In this document: positions 17,642 to 29,475 of the stretch, piece by piece
Numbering within the stretch: position 1 is the stretch's first letter
How the letters are laid out: every line of letters starts with the position of its first letter
Assembly (NCBI GenBank): GCA_946402945.1
Contig: CAMIYB010000002.1
Coordinates: forward strand, 1-64,000
Length of the DNA stretch: 64,000 nucleotides
Source: an uncultured Bacteroidales bacterium
GTDB lineage: Bacteria > Bacteroidota > Bacteroidia > Bacteroidales > UBA932
Direction of reading: 5' to 3'
Notes under the pieces: model-generated
Told to the model about the DNA's origin: nothing
The model's database searches: none
What the model saw: the letters and a program-made list of their open reading frames with translations, nothing else
Translations under genes and position numbers: made by a program

Positions 17642-19224
<1,583 letters not shown>

Positions 19225-19228
<4 letters not shown>

Positions 19229-19785
19229 ACGATACGTTTGTTCTTGTCTGTGAATTCAGTACGCAGCGTGTCCAGTTGGCGCCGGACGCTGGCGTCGATG
19301 CGGTAACCGTCCACCGTGAGGACGATTCCGCCGAGGATGGACGGATCCACCTTTTCCTCCAGGCGGACCTGGCTGCGGGTCAGGTCCGAAGTGGCCTGGC
19401 GGATCTTCTCCCTGAGGGACGGCGGCGCCGGGGCGGCCGTCACCATGGAAGCGAAGAGGATGCCCTGGCTGCGGTACCAGCGGTCCACGAAGCCGTGGAG
19501 AATCTGTTGCACCAGGGGCAGCCGGCCCTTCCGGGCAAGCAGGTCCAGGAAACGCTGGAGCGAAGGCTCCACCGGATCGGGGTCCAGGACGGCCCGGAGC
19601 AGGTCCATCTTCCGGGCGGGACTGACGCCGCCCGCATCCGAGAGGACGCGGCGGATCTCAGGATGGGCGGACACCGCCGCCACAAGCCGCTGCGCCTGGG
19701 CGCATACCGCCTCCCCGTCCCCGCGTTCCTGGACAAGCAGGAGCAGGGCCTGGGCATAACGCGACGATATGAGGCCTAGGTTCAC
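19225..19785 (-). CDS. atpH: F1Fo ATP synthase delta subunit
   Basis: 186 residues with the delta/OSCP pattern: N-terminal S-S-R-Y-A-Q-A-L helix start, and a C-terminal [13 protein letters not shown] segment. It links F1 to the b-subunit stalk. It overlaps both neighbours, atpF and atpA, by 4 nt. Confidence 0.93.
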
Positions 19786-20294
19786 GACTGTCCGCGGCTT
19801 TGTTTGCGGGTCATTTCATCCACCAGACGGCCCAGATAGTCCGCCTGTGCCTGGTCGTTGCCGAGTTCCCGGCGCAGCACCTTTTCGGCGATGTCCGTCG
19901 AAAGGAGGGCCACCTCGCGGCGGATGTCGCGCAGGGCGCTCTCCTTTTCGGCCGCGATTTCGGTACGGGCCTTCTCGAGCATCCTGTCCGCTTCGTCCCG
20001 GGCATCCTCCCGGGCCTGGGACAGGATCTGCTCCCGGGCGGTGTTGGCTTCCCGGATGATGCGGGTCTGCTCGGAACGGGTATCCTCCAGCAGCCGTTGC
20101 TGCTCCGCCGCAAGGTCCTGCATCCGGCGTTCGGCCTCACGGGCGAGCCGGAGTGACTCGTCGATGTGCCGCGTCCGCTTCTCCACGCCCTGGGTGATGA
20201 TCGGAAAACCGAATTTCCACAGGAGGAAAAGGACGATGCCGAAGATGAGGACCATCCAGAAGAGGAGGCCGCTGTCCGGAAGAATCAGGTCCAT
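19782..20294 (-). CDS. atpF: F1Fo ATP synthase b subunit
   Basis: 170 residues: one N-terminal membrane helix (L-L-F-W-M-V-L-I-F-G-I-V-L-F-L-L-W-K-F-G-F-P) followed by a long charged coiled coil. It forms the peripheral stalk. It starts 4 nt after atpE and overlaps atpH by 4 nt. Confidence 0.95.
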   Translation of the reverse strand: MDLILPDSGLLFWMVLIFGIVLFLLWKFGFPIITQGVEKRTRHIDESLRLAREAERRMQDLAAEQQRLLEDTRSEQTRIIREANTAREQILSQAREDARDEADRMLEKARTEIAAEKESALRDIRREVALLSTDIAEKVLRRELGNDQAQADYLGRLVDEMTRKQSRGQS

Positions 20295-20298
20295 CGCT

Positions 20299-20556
20299 TT
20301 ACTTCAGGATAATGGCCAGGAAGCAGACGATGATGGCGAAAAGGGCGGCGCCTTCCACCATACCGGCGGCGATGATCATCGCGGTACGCAGCGGGCTTGC
20401 GCTTTCCGGCTGGCGGGCGATGGACTCCATGGTGGATTTGCCGATCATACCGATACCGAAGGCGGCGGCGAAGGCGGCGACTGCGGCGCCGAGGGCGGCG
20501 GCCACTTTACCGAGAACCGCGCTTTGAAGGAGAATCATGAAAATCATAGCGTACAT
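20299..20556 (-). CDS. atpE: F1Fo ATP synthase c subunit (proton type)
   Basis: 85 residues from the ATG at 20556; the longer open frame to 20748 runs into the end of atpB. Two hydrophobic helices are joined by the polar loop A-R-Q-P-E. The ion-binding carboxylate is the Glu in G-M-V-E-G-A-A-L-F of helix 2. The E-S-T motif of sodium-binding c rings is absent (E-G-A here), so proton coupling is expected. A second possible start (M-I-F-M-I-L-L) lies three codons downstream. Confidence 0.95.
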   Translation of the reverse strand: MYAMIFMILLQSAVLGKVAAALGAAVAAFAAAFGIGMIGKSTMESIARQPESASPLRTAMIIAAGMVEGAALFAIIVCFLAIILK

Positions 20557-20567
20557 ATTTTGGTTGT

Positions 20568-21602
20568 TTATTCTTCTTTTTGTCGGGCAAGCCCGATGTA
20601 GATGGACGAGAGCATCGTGAACACATAGGCCTGGATGAAGGCCACAAGGCATTCCAGCAGGTCCATGAACACGCCGAAGATCACCGAGACCACCGTCATG
20701 GAGCCGAAGAGCACCCCGCCGTATTTGGCCATGATGAAGATGATGCACACCAGACTCAGGATGAGGATGTGCCCCGCCAGCATGTTGGCAAAAAGACGGA
20801 TGGTCAGCGAGACGGGTTTCATCAGGGCGCTGAACACCTCGATGATGGGCATGATGGGCTTGAGGAAACCGGGGACGTCGGGCAGGAAAATATCCTTGTA
20901 ATAGTGTTTCGTGCCGGTCAGGTTGACCGTCAGGAAGGTACAGAGGGCAAGGACCAGGGTAACGGCGATGTTGCCGGTCAGGTTGGCCCCGCCGGGGAAG
21001 ATCGGGATAATCCCGAGGAAATTGTTGAGCAGGATGAAGAGGAAGGCCGTGCAGAGGAAGGGCGAATAACGCCGGTAATCGGCCTCGCCGATATTCTCCC
21101 GGGCCATCTCGTGGACCATCATCACCAGCGGCTCCATCAGCGCGGCCAGGCCCGTGGGGGCTTCCTGCTCGGGGTCATGGCGCCGGTACCAGCGGGCGCA
21201 GAGGAGGATGACGACCACCAGCAGCAGGCAACTCATCATCAGGGACAGGACGTTCTTGGTGATGGAGATGTCCAGGGGACGGACGCCCGCCCCATCGACG
21301 ATCTTGCCGGATTCCGGGTCGATGTGGAAGCCCTCGTACTCCCCTTCCTCCAGATGGCGGGAGGAGAAGACGTGCCAGCCGGTGCTGCGGCTGCGGACGA
21401 TCACGGGCAGCGGAATGGCGATGCTGTGGCCCCGCCAGGAGGTGATATGCCACTCGTAGGCGTCGCCGACGTGTCCGAAGATGATCCCGGGGACATCGAC
21501 CTCCCCTTCCAGGGCGGCCTGTCCGGTCACCGGGGCCTCAGGGTCCTGGGCGGCCGGAGCGTCCGCCAGAAGGAACAGCGATATGAGCAGCGAGAGGATC
21601 AT
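20568..21602 (-). CDS. atpB: F1Fo ATP synthase a subunit
   Basis: 344 residues. An N-terminal signal-like segment and a roughly 120-residue extracytoplasmic region precede the membrane domain, an extension typical of Bacteroidetes a subunits. The essential arginine is in S-L-T-I-R-L-F-A-N-M-L-A-G-H. It forms the proton half-channels next to the c ring. It overlaps atpC by 4 nt. No atpI-like gene sits between atpC and atpB. Confidence 0.95.
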   Translation of the reverse strand: MILSLLISLFLLADAPAAQDPEAPVTGQAALEGEVDVPGIIFGHVGDAYEWHITSWRGHSIAIPLPVIVRSRSTGWHVFSSRHLEEGEYEGFHIDPESGKIVDGAGVRPLDISITKNVLSLMMSCLLLVVVILLCARWYRRHDPEQEAPTGLAALMEPLVMMVHEMARENIGEADYRRYSPFLCTAFLFILLNNFLGIIPIFPGGANLTGNIAVTLVLALCTFLTVNLTGTKHYYKDIFLPDVPGFLKPIMPIIEVFSALMKPVSLTIRLFANMLAGHILILSLVCIIFIMAKYGGVLFGSMTVVSVIFGVFMDLLECLVAFIQAYVFTMLSSIYIGLARQKEE

Positions 21603-21850
21603 CCTTCCACACAGACGGTTACGAGATTGTCACACACTTCCACGAAACCCTTCCGGACAGGGATTTCGGATTCCGACCCGTCCGAGAGGCGATAGCGGAT
21701 CACGCCCGCGTCGAGGGCCGTCAGGAGCGGCGCATGGTCGCGGAGTACCTGGAAGGCCCCCTGGACACCCGGGAGGGTGACGCAGCAGACCTGCAGGGAT
21801 GCCAGCATGGCGACGGGCGTAAGGACCTCGAGCCGGATCGGAGTTTCCAT
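21599..21850 (-). CDS. atpC: F1Fo ATP synthase epsilon subunit, short form
   Basis: 83 residues comprising only the N-terminal beta-sandwich (L-E-V-L-T-P-V-A-M-L; P-G-V-Q-G-A-F-Q-V-L). Epsilon subunits of most bacteria are about 130-140 residues, with a C-terminal pair of helices that inhibit ATP hydrolysis; these are missing here. Short epsilons are common in this phylum, so this is unlikely to be a truncation artefact. It lies 2 nt after atpD. Confidence 0.93.
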   Translation of the reverse strand: METPIRLEVLTPVAMLASLQVCCVTLPGVQGAFQVLRDHAPLLTALDAGVIRYRLSDGSESEIPVRKGFVEVCDNLVTVCVEG

Positions 21851-21852
21851 GG

Positions 21853-23391
<1,539 letters not shown>

Positions 23392-24816
23392 CTAATTTAG
23401 ATGGAAACGGAAACGGCCGGGGCGTTCGGGACCGGGCTTGGACAGGCGGACCGGCACCTCGCCGGGGCGGGCCGCCGGACGCTGTTGCGGCTGTTCGCCG
23501 GCGATGAGTTTCAGGGCCGTGGCGAGCATGGGCTCCTGCAGGTCGCCCAGTTCAACGCCGCTCTTGATCGTATCCTCCGCCTTGTAGTCGGGCAGGATGC
23601 CCTTGGGGGCGCAGAGCGTAAAGCCGTTCTTGTCGGCAAAACGCGAAATCATCACGTAAATCCCCCAGTTGGGCACGGCGGAAAGCGCTCTCTTCACCTC
23701 CGCGGCCGACAACTGCGAGCCCAGCGTCTGGTACCAGGACTGGGCCGGAAGGATGATGCCGCTGCAGAATTTGCCATGGGTCTGCTCGCCGATGACGGTG
23801 ATGCCCACGTAAGGCGCGAGGCAGCCGATGACGGACTCGGACGCGGAAGCCGTATAGGGCGAAACAAGGGCGTAGATATGCTCCGGGGACAGGATATCGC
23901 CGGAGACATCGACCATTTGCGGCTCGTCCGTCATGGAAACGTCGATCTTGGTGGAGAAATAGACAGGGTCGTTCCCCACTTCTTCGGTAATCTCCTTGTT
24001 ATAGACTTCGGTCGAGAACAGTTGTCCCGAGAGCACGGCTTCCTCCGGGGCCAGCAGCGTGGCGAGCACCTGCTCGGTGAGCACGTAGCCGCCGCCGTTG
24101 TAGCGGAGGTCCAGCACGAGGTCCTGCACGCCGGCATCCTTGAGCGAACGGACGGCCTTCGGAAGGTCCAGGGCGGCCTGGGCCGTGAAACTGGTAAAAT
24201 GGAGGTATCCGACCTTGCGGCCGGCATGTTCGAAGGAGGTGCAGAGGAGGATGGGGTCTTCGTACATCACGACGGCCGTAAGATTGTATGCGCCGCCGCT
24301 CTGGCACGACAGCAGGAGTTGGTCCCCCTCAAGGGCCTCGGTGATGACCGTGGCGTAGTTGTCGAGGGTCATCAGGCGGCCGTTCAGGCCGATGACGACG
24401 TCTCCCCGCTTCATGCCGGCCTTCCGGGCCGGGGAGTCCGGGTAGGTAAAGGTAATCACCATGATCACCCTTTCCTCCGACCCCATGTAGAGTTCGAAAT
24501 CAAAGCCGAAGGTCTTCCCCGTGCCGTTGACGCTGTCCATGAAACTGTCGATGTCGTCCGTCATCATGGACCAGCGGTCGTCCTTGTAGCGGATCTCATT
24601 CACCTTGGCGATGGGGTCGTCGTCATAACTCCATGAGGCGATGCCGTCGGAGACCTCTTCGTTCCAAAGGTAATAGGAGCGCATCACGTTGGCACCGAAC
24701 ATATTGGCATAATACAATTCGTTCGATTGCGCGTCATCCCTTCCCAGTCTGTCCCTGCACCCGACCGCCATCAGGAGGATGGCGCCCAGCAGAAAGTATC
24801 GCAGTTGTTTTTTCAT
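23392..24816 (-). CDS. S41 family (C-terminal processing) peptidase, lipoprotein
   Basis: 474 residues with a lipobox (L-M-A-V-G-C, Cys20). A PDZ domain (about 110-185, with A-G-M-K-R-G-D-V-V-I-G-L-N-G) is followed by the tail-specific protease domain. This carries L-D-L-R-Y-N-G-G-G near 235, the nucleophile Ser in T-A-S-A-S-E-S near 325, and Lys in H-G-K near 349. It probably degrades or processes envelope proteins from the periplasmic or outer surface. The Arg/Pro-rich tail is a low-complexity extension. It is 12 nt upstream of atpD and divergent from the deoxynucleoside kinase gene. Confidence 0.9.
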   Translation of the reverse strand: MKKQLRYFLLGAILLMAVGCRDRLGRDDAQSNELYYANMFGANVMRSYYLWNEEVSDGIASWSYDDDPIAKVNEIRYKDDRWSMMTDDIDSFMDSVNGTGKTFGFDFELYMGSEERVIMVITFTYPDSPARKAGMKRGDVVIGLNGRLMTLDNYATVITEALEGDQLLLSCQSGGAYNLTAVVMYEDPILLCTSFEHAGRKVGYLHFTSFTAQAALDLPKAVRSLKDAGVQDLVLDLRYNGGGYVLTEQVLATLLAPEEAVLSGQLFSTEVYNKEITEEVGNDPVYFSTKIDVSMTDEPQMVDVSGDILSPEHIYALVSPYTASASESVIGCLAPYVGITVIGEQTHGKFCSGIILPAQSWYQTLGSQLSAAEVKRALSAVPNWGIYVMISRFADKNGFTLCAPKGILPDYKAEDTIKSGVELGDLQEPMLATALKLIAGEQPQQRPAARPGEVPVRLSKPGPERPGRFRFHLN

Positions 24817-24835
24817 TCACTCAGGTTCTCAAATG

Positions 24836-24843
24836 CAAATATA
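24836..24843 (-). promoter_or_regulatory. -7 box upstream of the S41 protease / ATP synthase run
   Basis: TATATTTG on the minus strand matches TAnnTTTG, 20 bp upstream of the ATG at 24816. The -33 region is a poly-A/T tract without a clear TTTG. It may drive the whole run to 13414. Confidence 0.5.
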
Positions 24844-24887
24844 CGGTTTAATCGGGAATTTTTTTTCTTTTTTTGCGAGAAGTATTG

Positions 24888-24895
24888 TATCTTTG
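24888..24895 (+). promoter_or_regulatory. -7 box for the first deoxynucleoside kinase
   Basis: TATCTTTG is a perfect -7 box 20 bp before the ATG at 24916; a T-rich stretch occupies the -33 position. It is divergent from the S41 promoter. Confidence 0.6.
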
Positions 24896-24915
24896 AAAAC
24901 CTAACAGAAAGTCTT

Positions 24916-25536
24916 ATGCATATCGGTATCGCCGGCAACATCGGCTGCGGCAAGACGACCCTCACCCGGATGCTCTCAGAGCACTACGGATGGATTCCCA
25001 AATACGAATCCGTCACGTACAATCCCTATCTGGAGGATTACTACAAGGACATCCGCCGCTGGTCGTTCAACCTGGAGGTCTATTTCCTGGAGCAGCGTTT
25101 CCGCGATGTGCTGGAGATTTCCCGGAGCAAGGATGTCATCATCCAGGACCGTACCCTGCTGGAAGGCGTCTATATCTTCGTAGCCAACAACTACGCCCTC
25201 GGCAACCTCTCAGAACGGGATTTCACCACCTACATGAACCTGTTCGACGCCATGATGTCCCTGGTCAAGGAGCCCGACCTGCTGATCTACCTGCGCTGCG
25301 GCATTCCCCATCTGGTGTCCCAGATCCAGAAGCGCGGCCGCGACTACGAGCAGTCCATCAGCATCGAGTACCTCAAGGGCCTCAACGACCGCTACGAAAA
25401 GTTCATCGGAGAGGACTACAAGGGCCGTGTGCTGGTTATCGACGCGGACGACCTGGATTTTCAGAACCGGCCGGAAGACTTCGAACTCATCACCGAAAAA
25501 ATAGATGCCGAACTCTACGGCCTGTTCAGTAAATAA
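24916..25536 (+). CDS. Deoxynucleoside kinase (first of a tandem pair)
   Basis: 206 residues from the ATG at 24916, just downstream of a -7 box; the longer frame to 24727 crosses the promoter. The P-loop G-N-I-G-C-G-K-T-T is at residues 7-15, the D-R-(T/S) motif (I-I-Q-D-R-T) near 77-82, and the lid region Q-K-R-G-R-D-Y-E near 137. These kinases phosphorylate deoxyadenosine, deoxyguanosine or deoxycytidine in nucleotide salvage. The neighbouring gene at 25571 is a paralogue. Differences just after D-R-T (L-L-E-G-V-Y-I versus I-Y-E-D-A-R-I) suggest different nucleoside preference. Confidence 0.9.
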   Translation: MHIGIAGNIGCGKTTLTRMLSEHYGWIPKYESVTYNPYLEDYYKDIRRWSFNLEVYFLEQRFRDVLEISRSKDVIIQDRTLLEGVYIFVANNYALGNLSERDFTTYMNLFDAMMSLVKEPDLLIYLRCGIPHLVSQIQKRGRDYEQSISIEYLKGLNDRYEKFIGEDYKGRVLVIDADDLDFQNRPEDFELITEKIDAELYGLFSK

Positions 25537-25543
25537 TTTTTCG

Positions 25544-25551
25544 TACCTTTG
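25544..25551 (+). promoter_or_regulatory. -7 box for the second deoxynucleoside kinase
   Basis: TACCTTTG matches the -7 consensus, 19 bp before the ATG at 25571 in the 34-bp gap between the paired kinase genes. It suggests independent transcription. The -33 element falls in the end of the first gene and is imperfect. Confidence 0.55.
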
Positions 25552-25570
25552 CATACTTAATCCAGTTTTT

Positions 25571-26197
25571 ATGCACATCGCCATCGCCGGAAATATCGGC
25601 AGCGGAAAGACGACGCTGACCAAGATGCTGGCCGCCCACTACGGCTGGACCCCGAAATTCGAGTCTGTGGACTACAATCCCTACCTCGCCGACTTCTACG
25701 AGGACATGGAGCGCTGGTCCTTCAACCTCCAGATCTATTTCCTCAACAAACGCTTCAAGGATGTCGTGGACATCTCCAAGCAGAGCGAGGTCATCATCCA
25801 GGACCGCACCATCTACGAGGATGCCCGCATTTTCGCCCCGAATCTCCATGCGATGGGCCTGATGAGCGCCCGGGATTTCGAGAATTATTCCGACCTCTTC
25901 GACCTGATGATGTCTCTGGTCCGCAAGCCCGACCTGCTGATCTATCTCAAATCCTCCATCCCTAACCTGGTCGCCCAGATCCAGAAGCGGGGCCGCGAAT
26001 ACGAGAAGAGCATCCGCATCGACTACCTCACCGGCCTGAACGAGCGCTACGAGAACTGGATCAAGGACTATGACGGCAACCTGCTGGTCGTGGACGCCGA
26101 CCGCTACAAGTTCGGCAACAAGCCGGAAGACTTCGAAGCCGTCACCGAACTGATTGACAATCAACTGTTCGGACTTTTCCCGCAGAATAACAAATAA
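25571..26197 (+). CDS. Deoxynucleoside kinase (second of a tandem pair)
   Basis: 208 residues from the ATG at 25571. It has the P-loop G-N-I-G-S-G-K-T-T, I-I-Q-D-R-T and Q-K-R-G-R-E-Y-E, and is collinear with the preceding kinase over its whole length, which indicates tandem duplication followed by divergence. Role: deoxynucleoside salvage. The acyl-CoA synthetase gene starts 15 nt downstream and may be co-transcribed. Confidence 0.9.
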   Translation: MHIAIAGNIGSGKTTLTKMLAAHYGWTPKFESVDYNPYLADFYEDMERWSFNLQIYFLNKRFKDVVDISKQSEVIIQDRTIYEDARIFAPNLHAMGLMSARDFENYSDLFDLMMSLVRKPDLLIYLKSSIPNLVAQIQKRGREYEKSIRIDYLTGLNERYENWIKDYDGNLLVVDADRYKFGNKPEDFEAVTELIDNQLFGLFPQNNK

Positions 26198-26212
26198 CTT
26201 CTTACCGATACC

Positions 26213-28132
26213 ATGTCTGAAAGAACTACCATCATTGACTTCGTCGAAAAGTATACCCATCAGTTCGCCGACCATGTGTACCTTCGTGAGAAGGTGGACG
26301 GCCAATGGAAGGAAATCACCCAGGAACAAACCCGCAAGACGGCCTACAACATCGGCGCAGGCCTGATGTCCCTCGGCCTGGAGAAAGGCGACAAGATCGC
26401 CCTCCTGTCGGAGAGCCGCTCCATGTGGATCCTCTCCGAACTGGGCGCCATGTACGCCGGCGCGACCGACGTTCCGCTGTCGGTCAACCTCGGCGCCGAC
26501 GCCGACCTGATCTTCCGCATCAACCACTCCGACTCGCAGTGGATCCTCGTTTCCGGCAACCAGTTGCCGAAGATCCGCAAGATTGTCCCCGAATGCCCGC
26601 AGGTCAAGAAAGTGTTTGTCTTCGACGACACCGCCTTCGACTACAAAGAGTTGCAGGACAACGAGATGCGCATCTCCGAGGTCATCGCCGCCGGTGAGGA
26701 GTTCCTCAAAGACCACTACGCCGAGTTCGAGGCCCGCTTCAAGAGCGTAGGCCCGGACGACTACGCCAATATCTCCTACACCTCCGGCACCACCGCCGAC
26801 CCGAAGGGCATCCTCCTGACCCATCGCAACTATACGGCCAACGTGGCCCAGGGCAACTCGGTCATCACCATCGGCGAGAACGACACGATGCTCATCATCC
26901 TCCCGCTGGACCACTGCTTCGCCCATGTCGCCGGCATGTACACGATGATGTTCTACGGCGGCAGCATCGCCTTCGTCCCCATCGGCAAGAACGCCCTCGC
27001 GACCCTGAAGAATGTGCCCGTGGCCATCCGCGAGACCCGTCCGCACGTGATGCTCTCCGTCCCGGCCCTCGCCCGCAACTTCAAGAAAAACATCGAAAAC
27101 GGCATTAAAGCCAAGGGCCCCTTCGTGGAGAAGCTCTTCAACTTCGCCCTGCGCAATGCCATCAAATACAACAAGGAATACTACAACCGCGGCACCGGCG
27201 GCACTTTCTGGCGCAAGCCCCTCGTGGACCTCTTCGACAAGATTCTCTTCAAGAATGTCCGTGAAAGTTTCGGCGGCCGCATGAAGTTCTTCGTCGGCGG
27301 CGGCGCCCTGCTCGACATCGAGCTCCAGCGCTTCTTCTGCGCCGTCGGCATGCCGATGTTCCAGGGCTACGGCCTGACCGAGGCCACCCCGATCATCTGC
27401 GCCAACTCCACCGGCCACGCCATCTTCGGCTCCTCCGGCCGCATCGTCAAGCCCATGGACTGCAAGATCTGCGACGACCAGGGCAAGGAGGTGCCGATCG
27501 GCCAGAAGGGCGAAATCGTCGTCCGCGGCGAAAACGTCATGGCCGGCTACTGGAAGAATCCCAAGGCCACGGCCGACACCGTCATCGACGGCTGGCTCCA
27601 CACCGGCGACATGGGCTACATCTGCCCCTGGGACACCGACTTCCTCTATGTGGTGGGCCGCTTCAAGAGCCTGCTGATTTCCTCCGACGGCGAGAAATAT
27701 TCCCCCGAGGCCTTTGAGGACAGCCTCCCCGAGGTATCGAAATACGTCTCCCAGGTGGTTCTCCACAACAACCAGAACCCCTACACCATCGTGATGATCG
27801 TTCCGGAGAAGGAAGCCCTGAAAGACTTCGTCACCAAGGCCGGCCTCGATCCGGAGAGCCGCGAAGGCAAGATCGCCATGCTCGACAAGATCCAGGCCGA
27901 GATCGACACCTACAAGACGGGCGGTCCTCACGCCGACCTCTTCCCCGACCGCTGGCTCCCGAACGCCGTGATCATCTGCGACGAGGCCTTCAGCATCGCC
28001 AACCAGATGATGAACTCGACGATGAAAATCGTCCGCCGCAAGGTCGAAGAGCACTACGCCGACCGCATCGCCTACGCCTACACGGCCGAAGGCAAGCAGC
28101 TCCACAACGAGAAGAACATCGCCTCGCTGTAA
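26213..28132 (+). CDS. AMP-forming long-chain acyl-CoA synthetase
   Basis: 639 residues of the ANL adenylate-forming superfamily. The P-loop-like motif Y-T-S-G-T-T-A-D-P-K-G is near residue 187, Y-G-L-T-E-A near 386, T-G-D-M near 464 and G-R-F-K-S near 482. A long insertion in the middle (about 280-340) is typical of FadD15/FACL-like enzymes. It activates fatty acids to acyl-CoA using ATP. No signal peptide. Exact chain length is unknown. Confidence 0.9.
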   Translation: MSERTTIIDFVEKYTHQFADHVYLREKVDGQWKEITQEQTRKTAYNIGAGLMSLGLEKGDKIALLSESRSMWILSELGAMYAGATDVPLSVNLGADADLIFRINHSDSQWILVSGNQLPKIRKIVPECPQVKKVFVFDDTAFDYKELQDNEMRISEVIAAGEEFLKDHYAEFEARFKSVGPDDYANISYTSGTTADPKGILLTHRNYTANVAQGNSVITIGENDTMLIILPLDHCFAHVAGMYTMMFYGGSIAFVPIGKNALATLKNVPVAIRETRPHVMLSVPALARNFKKNIENGIKAKGPFVEKLFNFALRNAIKYNKEYYNRGTGGTFWRKPLVDLFDKILFKNVRESFGGRMKFFVGGGALLDIELQRFFCAVGMPMFQGYGLTEATPIICANSTGHAIFGSSGRIVKPMDCKICDDQGKEVPIGQKGEIVVRGENVMAGYWKNPKATADTVIDGWLHTGDMGYICPWDTDFLYVVGRFKSLLISSDGEKYSPEAFEDSLPEVSKYVSQVVLHNNQNPYTIVMIVPEKEALKDFVTKAGLDPESREGKIAMLDKIQAEIDTYKTGGPHADLFPDRWLPNAVIICDEAFSIANQMMNSTMKIVRRKVEEHYADRIAYAYTAEGKQLHNEKNIASL

Positions 28133-28183
28133 GGCACCGGCGACGCATTTCGGCCGCCCTTCCGTCGCGGCACAACGCAGACA

Positions 28184-28221
28184 GTCCGCCCCGCACCGTA
28201 TGAATACGGAACGGGGCGGAC
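28184..28221. terminator. Strong hairpin terminator between convergent transcripts
   Basis: GTCCGCCCCG (28184-28193) pairs with CGGGGCGGAC (28212-28221), and an inner CCGTA/TACGG stem extends it, with a TGAA loop. It separates the acyl-CoA synthetase gene from the end of the mannose-type PUL and probably works in both directions. Confidence 0.75.
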
Positions 28222-28234
28222 CGCCGTTTCGGAA

Positions 28235-29464
28235 CTACTGTGCCGGAAAGTACCAGCGACCGAGGTGGTTGTGCGGAGCGTCGAGGACGAATTTGTAGAA
28301 CGGGGACCGGGGCAGACGGGACAGATCGACCGTGAAAGACTCCGCTCCGGCCCGGACGGTGCCGAGGGGAACCCACTCGTCTTTTCCGCCCTCCTTGAAA
28401 TGATTGCCGGCCGAAGCCCAGACCCGCACCCGGGCCTGGTTCCGGACGCTTTTCCAGTGGAGAGTCACCTGCTTGTCTCCGGCCGGTTCCGTTGTCAGGT
28501 CCAGAATGTCGACTTTCCCGATGAAGGGCGTCCCGTCCTGCTCCCAGCGCCGGTCGCGGGGTATTTCAAATCCCATGAAGCGGCAGATGGACGGCGCGAT
28601 GTCCACAATGGCACCGCCTCCGCCGAGGAGCCGCTCGTTCACCTTCCGGTTGGTAACCACCCAGGTCGTCCGCTCGCGGTCGCTCTGGGCGCCATGGTAG
28701 AGGCCGTTGTCGGTACGGCCATGGTCCGTGGTCACGACCACCATCCAGTCCTCGCCAAAATGGTCCTGGCGGTACTTGACGGCTTCCCAGACGCGGCCGA
28801 TCTGCTTGTCCGCCATTTCAACCGCATGGTCGAAGACGTCGCCGTTTCCATAGTGATGCCCGGCATCGTCGGTGTACCAGAGATAGACCCAGCTCAGGTC
28901 CGGGGCATCCGTCCGGATGCACGAAGCCGCCTCCCGGGATACATGCTCGTCGATATCAAAGATATGCAGGTCGTCCGGCTTCCGGGGGAAAGCCTCCCGG
29001 TCCAGGTCATAGCCGTCCCGGACATAGTCCAGCCGCAGGTTACCCGTCTCCGGCTTCCCCTCGCCGACCAGGACCGTACGGTTGTCGGTCCAACTGGAAA
29101 ACAGACCGGTGGTAAAGGGCTTCTTCTGTTCCCTGGCAATCCGGAAGATCGTCCAGTAATTGTAGTTCGGGTGAAGATCGTGGTTGCCCCAGACATTGTG
29201 CTTGTTGACCCAGGTTGCCGTCAGCAGATCGGTGTAGCCCACCGCGGAAATGGTCGGCGTTTCGTCATAATCTCCGCGGGTGCCGCCGACAAAGATGCGG
29301 GCGTAGGCCCCCTGTGCGGCGATTTCCCGCAGGACGGGCAGGTCGAGCCGCTCCACCATGTCGGCGGGGACGCCGTCGATAATGATGAAAACGGCTTTCT
29401 TCCCCTTTGCCTGGCAGAGCAGCGCCAGACACAGGAGCAAGGCACAGGTCAAAACTCTTTTCAT
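28235..29464 (-). CDS. Secreted alkaline-phosphatase-superfamily phosphodiesterase, PUL member
   Basis: 409 residues from the ATG at 29464, which starts a signal peptide (MKRVLTCALLLCLALLCQAK). The metal site begins with I-I-I-D-G-V; the likely nucleophile Ser is in P-T-I-S-A-V-G-Y; Y-T-D-D-A-G-H-H and T-T-D-H-G-R-T hold the other ligands. A C-terminal region of about 80 residues looks like a beta-sandwich. The family contains phosphodiesterases and phosphonoacetate-type hydrolases, so the reaction is inferred. It is the last gene of the eleven-gene PUL, 11 nt after GH92 and before the hairpin terminator. Confidence 0.8.
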   Translation of the reverse strand: MKRVLTCALLLCLALLCQAKGKKAVFIIIDGVPADMVERLDLPVLREIAAQGAYARIFVGGTRGDYDETPTISAVGYTDLLTATWVNKHNVWGNHDLHPNYNYWTIFRIAREQKKPFTTGLFSSWTDNRTVLVGEGKPETGNLRLDYVRDGYDLDREAFPRKPDDLHIFDIDEHVSREAASCIRTDAPDLSWVYLWYTDDAGHHYGNGDVFDHAVEMADKQIGRVWEAVKYRQDHFGEDWMVVVTTDHGRTDNGLYHGAQSDRERTTWVVTNRKVNERLLGGGGAIVDIAPSICRFMGFEIPRDRRWEQDGTPFIGKVDILDLTTEPAGDKQVTLHWKSVRNQARVRVWASAGNHFKEGGKDEWVPLGTVRAGAESFTVDLSRLPRSPFYKFVLDAPHNHLGRWYFPAQ

Positions 29465-29475
29465 GGCGGCTTTCG

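Noticed and set aside
25526..28105. Minus-strand open frame of 859 codons opposite the kinases and acyl-CoA synthetase
   Set aside because: Antisense shadow of well-supported genes; translated sequence is low-complexity G/V/D/E-rich.
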